Below are positions 48,253 to 57,781 of a DNA stretch of 64,000 bases, piece by piece (position 1 is the stretch's first letter; the number at the start of each line of letters is the position of its first letter). A program made the position numbers and the translations under genes. Under the pieces are notes generated by a model, which searched no databases, was not told where the DNA came from, and saw nothing but the letters and a program-made list of their open reading frames with translations. Source of the stretch: Opitutales bacterium (GTDB taxonomy: Bacteria > Verrucomicrobiota > Verrucomicrobiia > Opitutales > Coraliomargaritaceae); assembly GCA_018607135.1 (NCBI GenBank), contig JABBCA010000012.1:1-64000 (forward strand), read 5' to 3'.

Positions 48253-48906
48253 TTAACGGTGGCAGCCAGAACAGCTTTGCGGTGGGTTAACACCCCAATC
48301 ATGGACAAAACCTTCAAATTCGGCTTCGGCATCAGCACCTTGAGGGCGCTCCCAATCGAGGTTATAAACTTCTTCAGTCGGACGAATATATTCTTCCGGA
48401 TTACGGTGACACTCTAAGCAGAAGGACATGCTGAAAGATTTGGTGTGCTCAACGACTTCCATTTCATCCACGCGACCATGACACTCCACGCAGCTGATGC
48501 CACGGTTGACGTGCACGGAGTGATTGAAGTAAACGTAGTCAGGAGTCTTATGAACACGCACCCAAGGAATCGGCTCGCCCGACTCGTAGCTCTCGCGAAC
48601 CGGAGCCAGTAAGGGGTCATCCTTACGCACCATACTGTGGCAGGTCATACAGACATTAGAACCAGGCACATTTGAATGCTCTGAACGGTCTACATAAGTG
48701 TGGCAATAGCGGCAATCGATTTCAAGCTGACCTGCGTGCAGGGCGTGGCTGAAAGCGACGGGCTGTGTCGGCGCATAGCCGACTCGGGTGTATTTAGGAG
48801 TGGCGTAGTAAGTCACCCCCAACACGACCGCTGTCTTAATTAAGACAATTGCAATAATTACTTTAATCGGGATCGTGTTGACCCACTTTGGAAATACATT
48901 CGCCAT
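48253..48906 (-). CDS. actA: Alternative complex III subunit ActA, pentahaem cytochrome c
   Basis: A 217-residue multihaem cytochrome with an N-terminal membrane anchor (VIIAIVLIKTAVVLGVTYYA). Five CxxCH motifs are visible: CRYCH, CMTCH, CVECH, CLECH and CSGCH, the last at the C-terminus. SHALHAGQLEIDCRYCHTYV and VNRGISCVECHGRV are characteristic of ActA. It works with ActB and ActE to reduce cytochrome c. It is the first respiratory subunit gene of the operon, 32 bases after the small Tat-like gene. Confidence 0.95.
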   Translation of the reverse strand: MANVFPKWVNTIPIKVIIAIVLIKTAVVLGVTYYATPKYTRVGYAPTQPVAFSHALHAGQLEIDCRYCHTYVDRSEHSNVPGSNVCMTCHSMVRKDDPLLAPVRESYESGEPIPWVRVHKTPDYVYFNHSVHVNRGISCVECHGRVDEMEVVEHTKSFSMSFCLECHRNPEEYIRPTEEVYNLDWERPQGADAEAEFEGFVHDWGVNPPQSCSGCHR

Positions 48907-48938
48907 TGCTATATGTGTATTAAATTCTCCGTAGCACG

Positions 48939-49148
48939 TTAAGCCAAGTCGACTGACTTACGGGCGACTGCTCCTTTCGCAGGGCGAATACGCGACCATG
49001 CACTCGGCGTTTGCACCTGAGCGTTCGTCTGTTTCGGTGAGGATGTAGCGTGCGCGGTGCCGCCCAACGTGAACGCAGCAGCCATTGCTATGCCAACGCG
49101 TTTCAGAAATCCTTTGCGAGTAGTATGAGTAGTAGTTCCGGTGTCCAT
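48939..49148 (-). CDS. Small Tat-like exported protein upstream of actA
   Basis: A 69-residue protein with a twin-arginine-like leader (TTRKGFLKRVGIAMAAAFTL then AHATSS) and a short basic C-terminus (SRIRPAKGAVARK). It has no Cys or His for a cofactor. The plan resembles the small Tat-target proteins found beside formate dehydrogenase operons, which are also short and basic at the end. The frame is open to 49280, but the ATG at 49148 fits the leader. It is 32 bases before actA and likely the first gene of the operon; its role is unknown. Confidence 0.6.
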   Translation of the reverse strand: MDTGTTTHTTRKGFLKRVGIAMAAAFTLGGTAHATSSPKQTNAQVQTPSAWSRIRPAKGAVARKSVDLA

Positions 49149-49515
49149 CGGTTTTAAAGTGGCTGATAAAAGACCCGCTCTTTCGCTTGGCAACCGTTTT
49201 TTAAGCACATTTTCAAAAACACTGGGAACCTTTTTGAGTATTTGCCATGGGATGCGCTGCATAATTCCCCCAAGATTCAAGCCTTAGACGTGTTTTACAA
49301 ATTTCCCTTAAGTTCAGTAAGCTTGCTTATAAGGGCTAATAATTAGCCGTCTCAATAACCTGCATCACTGTTACTTATCGATTGAAACTACGTAAAAACT
49401 TAACCCGCCGAGCCTTTGCCCGCAAAGTGCAGCCAGTTAACCAGTCCTCTGGCCCTCGTGCATTCACGCGATCGAAGACAACTCCAGCCCTACAAAAAAA
49501 ACAACACACAGCCAA

Positions 49516-51501
49516 CTACCCCACTCGAGTGCTTAACGCCCGCGCAGTCACCATGAAACTCGAAACCAACATAATCGCCGCTGCCACAACGGGATGCAAC
49601 CAACCAACAGCCGCCAAAGCCATACCAATCAAATTATAGCTGGCCGCATAGATTAGATTGCCACGCAAACGGCGGCTGATGCCTCGACAGAGCGCAATCG
49701 CATCTGGCAACACATCGATTTGATCCGACGTGAGTTGCCCAGTCGCGGCGGACCGAGTAAATCCTGCGCCAGTCCCCATCACTACCGATGCATCTGCACA
49801 CGCCATAGCCGACGCATCGTTGACACCGTCTCCAACAAAAACAGGAGCCTCTCCACTCTGCTGCGCCTTTATAATATACTGAGCCTTTTCCCTCGCAGAG
49901 AGCCCCGCATGCAAATCGACGGATTCTGGCAACGCAAATTGCGGCTCGGGGTCCCCAGTCAACACCGTCGTTTGAATCCCCTTCGCCTCCAATTGACCCC
50001 AAAGCGTTGCAACTCCATCACGCTCACGCTCTCGCAAAACAAAAATCGCCACGGGAACTCCATCAACAAACACAAAAGTGCGCTTCCCCTTCTGCTCAAG
50101 CAGCTGATTAACAATCGCTTCCGTCGAGGCATCCACTAAATCACGCTCACCTATTCGCAACTCACAGCGCTTGCCCGCCAACAGCACATTCGCTTGCACC
50201 CCCTGCCCCGGGAGCAATTTCAAATCCTGAACATCCGCCCTCTCACCGCCCAAGGGAATCGCCCGCACCAAAGCCCTCGCAATTGGATGCGCAACGCGAT
50301 CTTGAATTGCACGAACCGCACCCAACAAAGCATCTCTTTTTGCCTCAAACGATTCGACAACCAGCAGTTCAGTCACACGCATTTCAGATTCACTCAACGT
50401 GCCCGTCTTATCGAAGAACACGTGCTTCGTATGCGCCAACCCATCGATCAACGATCCATTTCGACTCACCAGACCCATCTGCGCCAGTCGATACAGCCCC
50501 TGCCAAATCGCAACAGGAGTTGCCAGACCCAAGGCACAGGGACAGGCAACCAAAAGCACCGCCATACTGTTAAACACCGCTTCCACCCACACGCCCATCC
50601 ACAACCAATAGAGCGCAGTCAACACACTCACACCCGCTACCAAGGGCAAAAACCATTGAATCAAAGTATTCGCCTGCACCTGCATTTCAGATGGCTGACC
50701 TGCAACATCTTCCACAGTCTGTAAAATCTGGTCCAATTCACGCGCACCGCCCGCAGCTTCGACTTCCAGCTCAAAAGCACCGTCGACCGACCAAGTCCCC
50801 GCACGCACACGATCCCCCACTCGGCGCACCACAGGCAAGGGCTCGCCAGTCAAAGCCGTCTCACGCACATATCCTTGCCCTGAAACCACCACACCGTCCA
50901 CAGTAAACGCAGTCCCAGGATCGACTCGCACGCGCATGCCGACTTCGACCTCAGCCACTAACATCGCTTCAACGTGCCCAGCAGCATCCAGCACCCAAGC
51001 CGTCTCATACGTCTCACGCAACTGCTCACTCTCCAACGCCAGTCGCGCTTGCGAGCGCTCACTCAACATCCGCCCCACAGTATAGATCGCGATAACGATC
51101 GAAACGACCTCATAGTAAACACCCCCCTCACCCGTCAAGCTACTCGCCAACGAGCCCACAAAGGCACCCATCAAGCTCAGCGTAAACAAGCCCTCAATCG
51201 AGAGCCGCCGCGAGCGCAACATACCTAGAGTCGAGCGAAACAAAGGGCCGCCAAGAAACAACATCACGATCACCGCCGAAAACACCAAGCCCCCGTGCAA
51301 CACCCAATACGCAGTCGAAGCATACGGCGGCGGTGTCATATTCATCGCCAACGAGAACACCATCCCCTGTCCCGCAAACACACCCGCAACCGCAATTCGC
51401 AACCACGAACGCGCCAGCTGTTGATCCAAAGCATCACACGACTGATCCTCCGTCGTGCAAACGACCGAAGATGAACTAGAAACGGATGACTCAGAAGACA
51501 T
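49516..51501 (-). CDS. Copper-type P1B-ATPase without N-terminal metal-binding domain
   Basis: A 661-residue heavy-metal P-type ATPase. Seen: [14 protein letters not shown] (actuator), [12 protein letters not shown] (ion-binding CPC helix), [13 protein letters not shown] (phosphorylated Asp), [14 protein letters not shown] (HP loop) and [13 protein letters not shown]. It lacks the usual HMA domain; its N-terminus has only a Ser-rich stretch and two cysteines ([10 protein letters not shown]). It likely exports Cu(I), either for detoxification or for cytochrome oxidase copper supply, and would complement CcoI. Its proximity to the ACIII-cbb3 operon suggests a link. It is divergent from the 145-residue gene, and an inverted-repeat element lies between them. 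Confidence 0.93.
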   Translation of the reverse strand: MSSESSVSSSSSVVCTTEDQSCDALDQQLARSWLRIAVAGVFAGQGMVFSLAMNMTPPPYASTAYWVLHGGLVFSAVIVMLFLGGPLFRSTLGMLRSRRLSIEGLFTLSLMGAFVGSLASSLTGEGGVYYEVVSIVIAIYTVGRMLSERSQARLALESEQLRETYETAWVLDAAGHVEAMLVAEVEVGMRVRVDPGTAFTVDGVVVSGQGYVRETALTGEPLPVVRRVGDRVRAGTWSVDGAFELEVEAAGGARELDQILQTVEDVAGQPSEMQVQANTLIQWFLPLVAGVSVLTALYWLWMGVWVEAVFNSMAVLLVACPCALGLATPVAIWQGLYRLAQMGLVSRNGSLIDGLAHTKHVFFDKTGTLSESEMRVTELLVVESFEAKRDALLGAVRAIQDRVAHPIARALVRAIPLGGERADVQDLKLLPGQGVQANVLLAGKRCELRIGERDLVDASTEAIVNQLLEQKGKRTFVFVDGVPVAIFVLRERERDGVATLWGQLEAKGIQTTVLTGDPEPQFALPESVDLHAGLSAREKAQYIIKAQQSGEAPVFVGDGVNDASAMACADASVVMGTGAGFTRSAATGQLTSDQIDVLPDAIALCRGISRRLRGNLIYAASYNLIGMALAAVGWLHPVVAAAIMLVSSFMVTARALSTRVG

Positions 51502-51510
51502 ATCAATGAA

Positions 51511-51598
51511 TTAGACAGAATGATTTTTGACAGAACGATTAAAAAAGCATCCGTTGCATCATCGTAGTCATTATTCTGTCATCAATCATTCTGTCTAA
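51511..51598. repeat. Long inverted repeat (GACAGAATGATT family)
   Basis: The left arm TTAGACAGAATGATT followed by TTTGACAGAACGATT is mirrored by the right arm, whose reverse complement reads TTAGACAGAATGATT then GATGACAGAATAATG. Each arm thus contains two tandem GACAGAATGATT-like units, so the element is both a direct and an inverted repeat of about 30 bases per arm. It fills the divergent promoter region, so it could be an operator or a dispersed element. Confidence 0.6.
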
Positions 51599-51607
51599 AT
51601 TCACTCT

Positions 51608-52045
51608 ATGAAAGGCAAATACGTAGCCATTATCCTAGTCCTACTCACCGGCATCGTCGGCGGACTGTTCATCGTGCTCGGCCCCAAAGCCACCGAACGC
51701 TCCCCAGGCGTCGTGCACGTCGGCATCCGCTACGTGGATGAAATGACGATCGCCTTCACCCACTACCCCAAAGGGGGCCCCGGAGCGAACATCGAATTCA
51801 TCGCTCCAGACGGCAGTATCGCTTTCACTTTTGAAGGTCTAAAAATCGGTCGCAATCTTATGCCCCTCGAAGGAGTGCCCAACGGCCCCTACACCGCTCG
51901 CCTCTCGGCCACCGATTACAAAACCGTCGAAATCCCCATCATCGTCGAAGGCCGCATGATCAACCCACCCAAAGACGCCGAATTTCAAGCAGGCACCCGC
52001 GCCGACTACAACATGCTCGGCGTGCGGTTTGAAAAGAACCCGTAA
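51608..52045 (+). CDS. Membrane-anchored periplasmic protein of unknown function
   Basis: A 145-residue protein with an N-terminal helix (YVAIILVLLTGIVGGLFIVL) that acts as signal anchor, then a beta-rich domain (GVVHVGIRYVDEMTIAFTHY, IEFIAPDGSIAFTFEGLKIG) that looks like a small beta-sandwich. No family recognised and no Cys for metal binding. It is divergent from the copper ATPase, so a role in copper handling is possible but unsupported by motifs. The ATG at 51608 is preceded by the GACAGAATGATT element. Confidence 0.7.
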   Translation: MKGKYVAIILVLLTGIVGGLFIVLGPKATERSPGVVHVGIRYVDEMTIAFTHYPKGGPGANIEFIAPDGSIAFTFEGLKIGRNLMPLEGVPNGPYTARLSATDYKTVEIPIIVEGRMINPPKDAEFQAGTRADYNMLGVRFEKNP

Positions 52046-52087
52046 GGGCGAAGCATCCCCAGCAGCGACTCAGTTCCGTGCCAATTT

Positions 52088-52117
52088 ATAGTGTGCGGGC
52101 TTGCTCGCGCCCCAGAG
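52088..52117 (+). repeat. Hairpin repeat (GTGTGCGAGCTTGTCTCGCGCC family), copy 2
   Basis: Reads ATAGTGTGCGGGCTTGCTCG then CGCCCCAGAG, with GCGGGC and GCTCGC able to pair. It matches copy 1 at 1984-2014 (minus strand), and the shared TAGGCCTG plus CAAGCG follow at 52122-52138. It lies between the convergent 145-residue gene and uvrB and may act as a transcription stop for either. Confidence 0.6.
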
Positions 52118-52158
52118 TATATAGGCCTGCGACAAGCGCAGACACTACGACTCAAATC

Positions 52159-54219
52159 CTACCGTTTCTTCTTAGGCAACCCCTTCGCGTTATACACCGC
52201 TTTACGCTTCTTTTTCGGTTTCGCCTTCGCTCCACCCGAGCTACCACCACCGTGCTTGCCACTTTGCAACGTCTCTATCTGATCACGGATCATCGCGGCT
52301 TTTTCAAACTGTAACTCACGCGCCGCTTCGAGCATCTCCTCTTCCATCTCAGCTATCACCTCGGCAACGTCACGATCAGAATCTTCCGCTGCAATCAAAT
52401 CATGTGGATCTGGCTCATCGTAGCGTTTACCTGGCGCGTGTAGACTGTCATCAATTCCGCGCTTCACACCCTTCGGTGTGATGCCATGCTCCTTATTATA
52501 AGCCAGCTGCTTTTCGCGGCGGTAACTCGTCGTCTCCAGGGTCTTCTCTATCGATCCGGTAATCACGTCAGCATACAGTAACACCCGTCCCTTCTCGTGA
52601 CGCGCCGCACGACCTGCGGTCTGAATCAAACTTGTCGCGCTCCGTAAAAAGCCTTCCTTATCCGCATCCAGAATCGCGACTAAAGCCACTTCTGGAAGGT
52701 CCAAACCTTCACGCAAGAGATTCACCCCGATCAACACATCAAAGTCCCCCTTACGTAAACGCCGTAAAATTTCCACCCGCTCGATCGCATCGATATCTGA
52801 GTGTAAGTATTCCACCTTCAGTCCCGCCTCACGCACAAAGTCGGCCAAATCTTCCGACATCCGCTTAGTTAAGGTCGTGATCAATGTGCGCTCGTTCTCG
52901 GCTGCCGCTTTGCGCACTTCACCGATCACATCCTCCACCTGCCCTCTGATCGGACGAATCTCCATCTCTGGATCCACCAGGCCCGTAGGACGAATCACTT
53001 GTTCCGCCACGACTTTCGAAACAGTTACCTCATGATCCGCAGGAGTCGCTGAAACATACACCGTCTGCCCAGTGATCTCTTCAAATTCTTCCAGCTTCTG
53101 CGGGCGGTTATCCAGCGCCGATGGTAAACGAAAGCCATACTCGACAAGACGCTCCTTGCGCGCGCGATCGCCATTATACATCGCCCGCACCTGCGGCAAT
53201 GTCACATGACTCTCGTCAATAAACACCATGAAGTCCTCTGGGAAAAAATCGATCAAACAGAATGGACGATCCCCTGGATTGCGCCCCGATAAATAACGCG
53301 AGTAATTTTCAATTCCCGTGCAGAAGCCCATCTCTTGCAGCAATTCGATATCATATTCCGTGCGCATCTTGATGCGCTGCGCCTCGATCAACTTATTCTC
53401 TTTTTCAAAATGCGCCACCTGCTCCTCAAGCTCTTTACGAATTCCACCAATCGCGCCATCAATCTTATCCTTTGGAGTCACGTATTGAGTTGCTGGATAC
53501 AAATTAAACATTTCCAGCTTTTCACCTGTGCTCCCTGTCAACGGATCCAACTCGCGAATGCTCTCCAGTTCATCGCCCCAGAATTCGACACGTATCGCGC
53601 TCTCCATGTAGGCCGGATAGACATCCACTACATCACCGCGCACCCGAAAGGTGCCACGTTTAAAATCGACGTCATTGCGATTATACAGAATCGTCACTAA
53701 GTTCTCTAAAAATGCATCGCGTGAGATCTCCATGCCCACTTCTAGCGGCAACATCATCTCCTTAAAATCCTCTGGCGAACCAAGACCGTAGATACACGAC
53801 ACCGAAGCGACCACAATCACATCCTTGCGACTGATCAACGAAGACGAAGCCGCGATACGTAGCCGCTCAATCTCCTCATTGATCGAAGAGTCTTTCTCAA
53901 TGTAAGTGTCGGTGCTCGGCATATAAGCCTCTGGCTGATAGTAATCGTAATAGCTTACGAAATACTCCACCGCATTCTCTGGAAAAAAGGCCTTAAACTC
54001 AGAGTAAAGCTGCGCCGCCAAGGTCTTATTATGCGAAAGGATCAAAGTCGGTCGCTGGACCTCTTGAATCACATTCGCCATGGAAAAAGTCTTCCCCGAC
54101 CCCGTCACCCCCAACAGCGTCTGATAGCGATTGCCCGCATTCAGGGAAGCCACCAACGCTTTAATAGCAGCCGGCTGATCCCCTTGCGGCGAGTAATCAC
54201 TCTTGAGTTTAAAATCCAC
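52159..54219 (-). CDS. uvrB: Excinuclease ABC subunit B
   Basis: A 686-residue DNA-repair helicase of nucleotide excision repair that works with UvrA and UvrC. Seen: GVTGSGKTFSMANVI (Walker A), the beta-hairpin YYDYYQPEAYMPSTDTYIEK that clamps damaged DNA, IDESHVTLPQ (Walker B), helicase motifs LREGLDLPEVALVAILDAD and QTAGRAARHEKGRVLLYAD, and a C-terminal UVR domain (LQFEKAAMIRDQIETL). The start is uncertain: GTG at 54219 gives the family N-terminus DFKLKSDYSPQGDQPAAI; a TTG at 54237 is an alternative. The basic tail (KPKKKRKAVYNAKGLPKKKR) extends beyond the UVR domain. Confidence 0.96.
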   Translation of the reverse strand: MDFKLKSDYSPQGDQPAAIKALVASLNAGNRYQTLLGVTGSGKTFSMANVIQEVQRPTLILSHNKTLAAQLYSEFKAFFPENAVEYFVSYYDYYQPEAYMPSTDTYIEKDSSINEEIERLRIAASSSLISRKDVIVVASVSCIYGLGSPEDFKEMMLPLEVGMEISRDAFLENLVTILYNRNDVDFKRGTFRVRGDVVDVYPAYMESAIRVEFWGDELESIRELDPLTGSTGEKLEMFNLYPATQYVTPKDKIDGAIGGIRKELEEQVAHFEKENKLIEAQRIKMRTEYDIELLQEMGFCTGIENYSRYLSGRNPGDRPFCLIDFFPEDFMVFIDESHVTLPQVRAMYNGDRARKERLVEYGFRLPSALDNRPQKLEEFEEITGQTVYVSATPADHEVTVSKVVAEQVIRPTGLVDPEMEIRPIRGQVEDVIGEVRKAAAENERTLITTLTKRMSEDLADFVREAGLKVEYLHSDIDAIERVEILRRLRKGDFDVLIGVNLLREGLDLPEVALVAILDADKEGFLRSATSLIQTAGRAARHEKGRVLLYADVITGSIEKTLETTSYRREKQLAYNKEHGITPKGVKRGIDDSLHAPGKRYDEPDPHDLIAAEDSDRDVAEVIAEMEEEMLEAARELQFEKAAMIRDQIETLQSGKHGGGSSGGAKAKPKKKRKAVYNAKGLPKKKR

Positions 54220-54345
54220 GAGCCAAGAGAAAGCCAACTCCGATCGTTTCGCAACGTTGATTCACAAAACACATGCGCTTTAATCCATGGCTAAAATCCT
54301 TCGGTATCATTCGACAGAGCTACGAGAGCATGCACTGTTAACGAG

Positions 54346-54738
54346 ATGAATAGGATATTGTTCTATGATGGAGACTGCGGGATCTGCACACGCTCGGTGC
54401 GCTTTCTATTAAAACGCGACGTGCAACAGCGCCTTCGATTTGCGCCACTCCAAGGAAGCACTGCCCAATCACTCCTCCCTCAAGGCTTACGCAAGGAACT
54501 CTCAACTGCGGTTTACCGTCGCAAAGAAGGCGAAGTCTATCTGCGCTCCGATGCGGTCTTTAAAGCACTCATCGACACTGGCAGTTGGTTGCGCATGCCT
54601 GCAAAAGTCGCCCTTTGGTTCCCAACAGGATTTCGCAATGCCTGTTACGACTGGGTCGCTCGCAACCGAGAACGTCTCTCTCAAAGCGGAGCCTGCGCAC
54701 TGCCGACAGGGCAAGAACGCAAGCAGCTGCTGCCGTAG
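54346..54738 (+). CDS. DCC-family (DUF393) thiol-disulfide protein
   Basis: A 130-residue protein of the DUF393/DCC family, named for the N-terminal DxxCxxC motif seen here as YDGDCGICTRSVRFLL (C11, C14). The later segments VFKALIDTGSWLRMP and CYDWVARNRERLS are typical of the group. The fold is thought to be thioredoxin-like; its biological role is not settled. It is divergent from uvrB with a 107-base spacer. Length is normal. Confidence 0.92.
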   Translation: MNRILFYDGDCGICTRSVRFLLKRDVQQRLRFAPLQGSTAQSLLPQGLRKELSTAVYRRKEGEVYLRSDAVFKALIDTGSWLRMPAKVALWFPTGFRNACYDWVARNRERLSQSGACALPTGQERKQLLP

Positions 54739-54769
54739 ATTTGGAAGTTCAAACTAGGAACTGCAAAAT

Positions 54770-54797
54770 GGAGGGCGGTGCCCTGTCACCGCCGTCG
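54770..54797 (+). repeat. TGGAGGG hairpin repeat (GGCGGTG-CCCTGT-CACCGCC)
   Basis: TGGAGGG is followed by a perfect 7-base stem (54774-54780 with 54787-54793). It belongs with the two facing TGGAGGG copies at 15319-15410. It lies between the DCC gene and the FKBP gene, which are convergent, so it may serve as a terminator for either; the T run is missing. Confidence 0.55.
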
Positions 54798-54901
54798 ACA
54801 GAACCGAAATCTTAGAAAGCAAAAGCGCTTGCCACAGAGCGCAAGCTTCCAACAAGAGCTGCCTCCATCCACTAGCTATGAAAACCGATCTACTACCCGA
54901 T

Positions 54902-55675
54902 CTACTGACCGATCTTCAACAACTCGACATCAAAGACCAATGTGCCAGCAGGTGCGCCACCTTGCGGGTTGTCGCCGTAGGCGAGCTTGCCGGGAATCCA
55001 GAAACGGCGCTTTTCACCGACCACCATGAGCTGCACACCTTCGGTCCAGCCTGGGATCACTTGAAATAAACCAAAACTTGCGGGCTGACCACGCGCCACA
55101 GAGCTATCAAACATCTGACCATCGGTGGTCCAACCACTGTAGTGCACGGTGACCATGTCTTCCTTTTTAGGATGCACATCACCCGTGCCTCCGCTCAATA
55201 CGCGAGACGCCAATCCGCTCTCACGGACTTCTGCATTCGCAGGCACAGTAGCCACATCTTCAGGAACCTTTGGTGGCTCAGGAGCCTTTTCGATACCAAT
55301 TAGCTCCACATCAAACACTAGCAGACCACCTGGGCGACCGCCACCTGGGTTTTCACCGTATGCCAACTCCGCAGGGATCCAAAAACGACGTTTCTCGCCA
55401 ATCGACATGAGCTGTAGGCCTTCAGTCCAGCCCTTGATCACACGATTTAAAGGGAAACTAGTCGGCTGACCACGCTTCACAGAGCTATCAAACATTTGGC
55501 CATCAGTCGTCCAACCGCTGTAATGCACAGTGACCGTATCTACCGCTGCAGGCTGGCCTTCGCCAGAACCCGCTTCGAGCACTGTAGAAGCGAGACCGCT
55601 CGCAGTTACTTCTGCATCCGCAGGTGCGGCGCTAACATCTTTTGGTGTTTCTAACATGCGGGGCATACCGAGCAT
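54902..55675 (-). CDS. Tandem FKBP-type peptidyl-prolyl isomerase
   Basis: About 257 residues with two FKBP domains in tandem (about 40-125 and 160-257), each with VTVHYSGWTTDGQMFDSS, GWTEGLQLM or GWTEGVQLM and AYGENPGGG or AYGDNPQGG, preserving the Tyr, Asp, Phe and Trp of the active site. The two domains are very similar, so one arose by recent duplication. No signal peptide is visible; the upstream TTG at 55693 adds six residues, so the ATG at 55675 is chosen. It speeds Pro isomerisation and may act as chaperone in the cytosol. Confidence 0.9.
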   Translation of the reverse strand: MLGMPRMLETPKDVSAAPADAEVTASGLASTVLEAGSGEGQPAAVDTVTVHYSGWTTDGQMFDSSVKRGQPTSFPLNRVIKGWTEGLQLMSIGEKRRFWIPAELAYGENPGGGRPGGLLVFDVELIGIEKAPEPPKVPEDVATVPANAEVRESGLASRVLSGGTGDVHPKKEDMVTVHYSGWTTDGQMFDSSVARGQPASFGLFQVIPGWTEGVQLMVVGEKRRFWIPGKLAYGDNPQGGAPAGTLVFDVELLKIGQ

Positions 55676-55804
55676 ACGAGCGAGATCGGTCAACCGAAAA
55701 GCTGAATTCGAAATTAGATCCGATATAAAACCTCAAATTAACTGAATTCATTCAAGCTGAGGACGCACTGTCGAAGCGGGTTTGCTCCACGCGCCACAGG
55801 AGCT

Positions 55805-56176
55805 TCAAAGCAACCAAAAATCAGTATCGTCCCCTTCGTGATGCAATTGCGCTCCAACTGGATCGACCACTTTCTCTGGAGTGGTCTCAGCTGCCTTGGA
55901 CTTCACCTCAAGATTCACCGCAGCATCGCAACATTCCAATACTCGCTGTGGATACTTCGTAGCGACGCGCATCAATAGTAAAGCACAAGGCGGTGGCTTG
56001 CGCCGCCCCTGCTCCCAACCCTGGACGGTTCCTAGCGGAGTATCTAACAAATGCGCAAAGGCATCTTGAGTCAGCCCTAGCTTCATACGAGCCGTCGTCA
56101 CTTCATTCGCATCAGCGCTCTTCATCGGTTCAATCGCTTTTTTCAAAATCAATAAGGGTTTCGGTGGCCATTCCAT
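55805..56176 (-). CDS. Xre-type HTH regulator, HigA/NadS-like
   Basis: About 123 residues with a helix-turn-helix at 28-60 (ARMKLGLTQDAFAHLLDTPL then TVQGWEQGRRKPPPCALLLM), typical of HigA/NadS antitoxin-like regulators. A Glu/Lys-rich tail follows. No toxin gene of HigB type is next to it, so it may be an orphan antitoxin or a regulator of the upstream region. The ATG at 56176 is preferred over a TTG at 56194. A palindrome at 56190-56202 overlaps its promoter and may be its own operator. Confidence 0.82.
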   Translation of the reverse strand: MEWPPKPLLILKKAIEPMKSADANEVTTARMKLGLTQDAFAHLLDTPLGTVQGWEQGRRKPPPCALLLMRVATKYPQRVLECCDAAVNLEVKSKAAETTPEKVVDPVGAQLHHEGDDTDFWLL

Positions 56177-56189
56177 ATAGTAGATAACA

Positions 56190-56202
56190 ACCAACTAGTG
56201 GT
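56190..56202. promoter_or_regulatory. Palindrome upstream of HTH regulator, possible operator
   Basis: ACCAACTAGTGGT is a near-perfect palindrome centred on CTAG, 13 bases before the ATG of the HTH gene (minus strand). Xre-type antitoxins commonly repress their own promoters from such sites; this is an inference from placement and symmetry. Confidence 0.35.
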
Positions 56203-56294
56203 CAATATGCTCAAAACAAGAGATAAGTCAATGACGCACCAATCGGGCAAGATAACTTCCTTCAGCAAACCCAAAGAACTGCGTGGCCTTTCGA

Positions 56295-57731
56295 CTACGA
56301 ACGCTGCAAATAAACTACTTGAGTCTGCATAAACTCATAGAGGCCGTGCTTTCCATCGGCTCCGCCGATACCTGACTTGCGCCAGCCGGCATGATAGCCC
56401 TGCATTGCCTCAAAATGCTCACGATTTACGTAAGTCTCTCCAAACTTTAGAGCTTCTACGCAATTCATCGCTTCGTTGATGTCAGTTGAAAAGACAGATG
56501 AGGTCAGGCCGTATTCGGTGTCATTGGCCATCGCGAGGGCTTCATCGATTTCGTCGAAGACAATGATCGGGATCACAGGGCCAAAAATTTCGCTTTGCAC
56601 GATGTCCATCGCTTGCGTGCAATTTGCCACAACCGTAGGCTCAATATAGTAGCCCGAGGTATCGGCCCCTCGCTTACCACCACAAAGAACTTGTGCACCA
56701 TCATTCACAGCACTCTCTAGCAAGGCCATTACCTTATCAAAGCCAGCCTGGTTGACCATCGGCCCGTAATCGACCGTTTCATCTTCCAAAGGATTGCCAA
56801 AACGAGCGGCATTCATCTTTTCGACCAACTTTTCAGTAAAGGCCTCAGCCACGTCACGCTGCACGTAGATCCGCTCCGCACAATTACAAACCTGCCCACT
56901 ATTGATCACACGCGATGCCTGAATCGCAGTCGTAGCAAGGTCGAGGTCTGCATTCTTGGTCACGATTGCCGGAGCCTTCCCTCCAAGCTCTAGATTCACC
57001 CGCGTCATATGCTGTGCCGCAGTTTGCATAATGCGAGACCCAGTATCGACACTCCCTGTAAAGCTGATCAGCCCGACCTTCGCATTCTCAGTGAGCGCAC
57101 GGCCAGCGCCCGCGCCAGAGCCTGAAACCATATTGACTAGGCCTGCCGGAATCTCGGTTTCTGCCAAGAGCTTGCAGAACTCAAAGGCATTGTTCGGCGT
57201 CTCCTCGCTGGGTTTTAATACGATTGCATTTCCTGTCAGCAATGCTGGGGCCAACTTACGGGCAATCAGGAAGAACGGAAAATTCCATGGTAAAATACCT
57301 GCGACCACACCGATCGGCTTATGAAACAAAAAGATGTTCTCTTTGGGACGGTCACTCTCGATAATTTCGCCTTCGATACGTCGGCCCCACTCAGCCATGT
57401 AATCAATATAATCAGCGGTGAAATTCACCTCCACGCGGGCGAGGGGAAGCGTCTTGCCTTGCTCCTCTGTGATCACCCGAGCCAACGGTTCGACTTGCGC
57501 GCGTATCGTATCAGCCAATACATGCAACTGCTTTGCTCGCGCCACCGCAGGCAACGCCGCCCATTCAGGCTGTGCCACCTCTGCCGCATTGACTGCTGCC
57601 GCAACCTCTTCGTCTGAACTATCTGGAATCGTCGAAATCGCTTCGCCTGTCGCAGGATTGATAACGGTGATCACATTGCCGTGGGTGGATTCGACAAATT
57701 GACCTTGAATAAAGTTGGAGTAATGAATCAT
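56295..57731 (-). CDS. aldA: Aldehyde dehydrogenase, lactaldehyde/glycolaldehyde type
   Basis: About 478 residues of the NAD-dependent aldehyde dehydrogenase superfamily. It is closest in landmarks to AldA, which oxidises lactaldehyde or glycolaldehyde, as in fucose and rhamnose breakdown. Seen: GILPWNFPFFLIARKLAPAL, the NAD motif SFTGSVDTGSRI, the catalytic Glu in NLELGGKAPAIV, and the nucleophilic Cys in INSGQVCNCAERIYV (the AldA-type double Cys). The frame is open to 57779, but the ATG at 57731 (MIHYSNF) fits the family. A fucose-using marine bacterium would need such an enzyme; here no sugar genes are near, so the substrate is uncertain. Confidence 0.9.
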   Translation of the reverse strand: MIHYSNFIQGQFVESTHGNVITVINPATGEAISTIPDSSDEEVAAAVNAAEVAQPEWAALPAVARAKQLHVLADTIRAQVEPLARVITEEQGKTLPLARVEVNFTADYIDYMAEWGRRIEGEIIESDRPKENIFLFHKPIGVVAGILPWNFPFFLIARKLAPALLTGNAIVLKPSEETPNNAFEFCKLLAETEIPAGLVNMVSGSGAGAGRALTENAKVGLISFTGSVDTGSRIMQTAAQHMTRVNLELGGKAPAIVTKNADLDLATTAIQASRVINSGQVCNCAERIYVQRDVAEAFTEKLVEKMNAARFGNPLEDETVDYGPMVNQAGFDKVMALLESAVNDGAQVLCGGKRGADTSGYYIEPTVVANCTQAMDIVQSEIFGPVIPIIVFDEIDEALAMANDTEYGLTSSVFSTDINEAMNCVEALKFGETYVNREHFEAMQGYHAGWRKSGIGGADGKHGLYEFMQTQVVYLQRS

Positions 57732-57781
57732 GCGAAGAATCATCATTCGCTTCCTGAATAGATTCAACCAGAAAGCCACCC

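Noticed and set aside
49516-51501. Second ccoI
   Set aside because: It lacks the CcoI-type N-terminal Cys-rich and HMA domains and is separated from the oxidase operon by its own divergent promoter, so a general copper exporter is the safer call.
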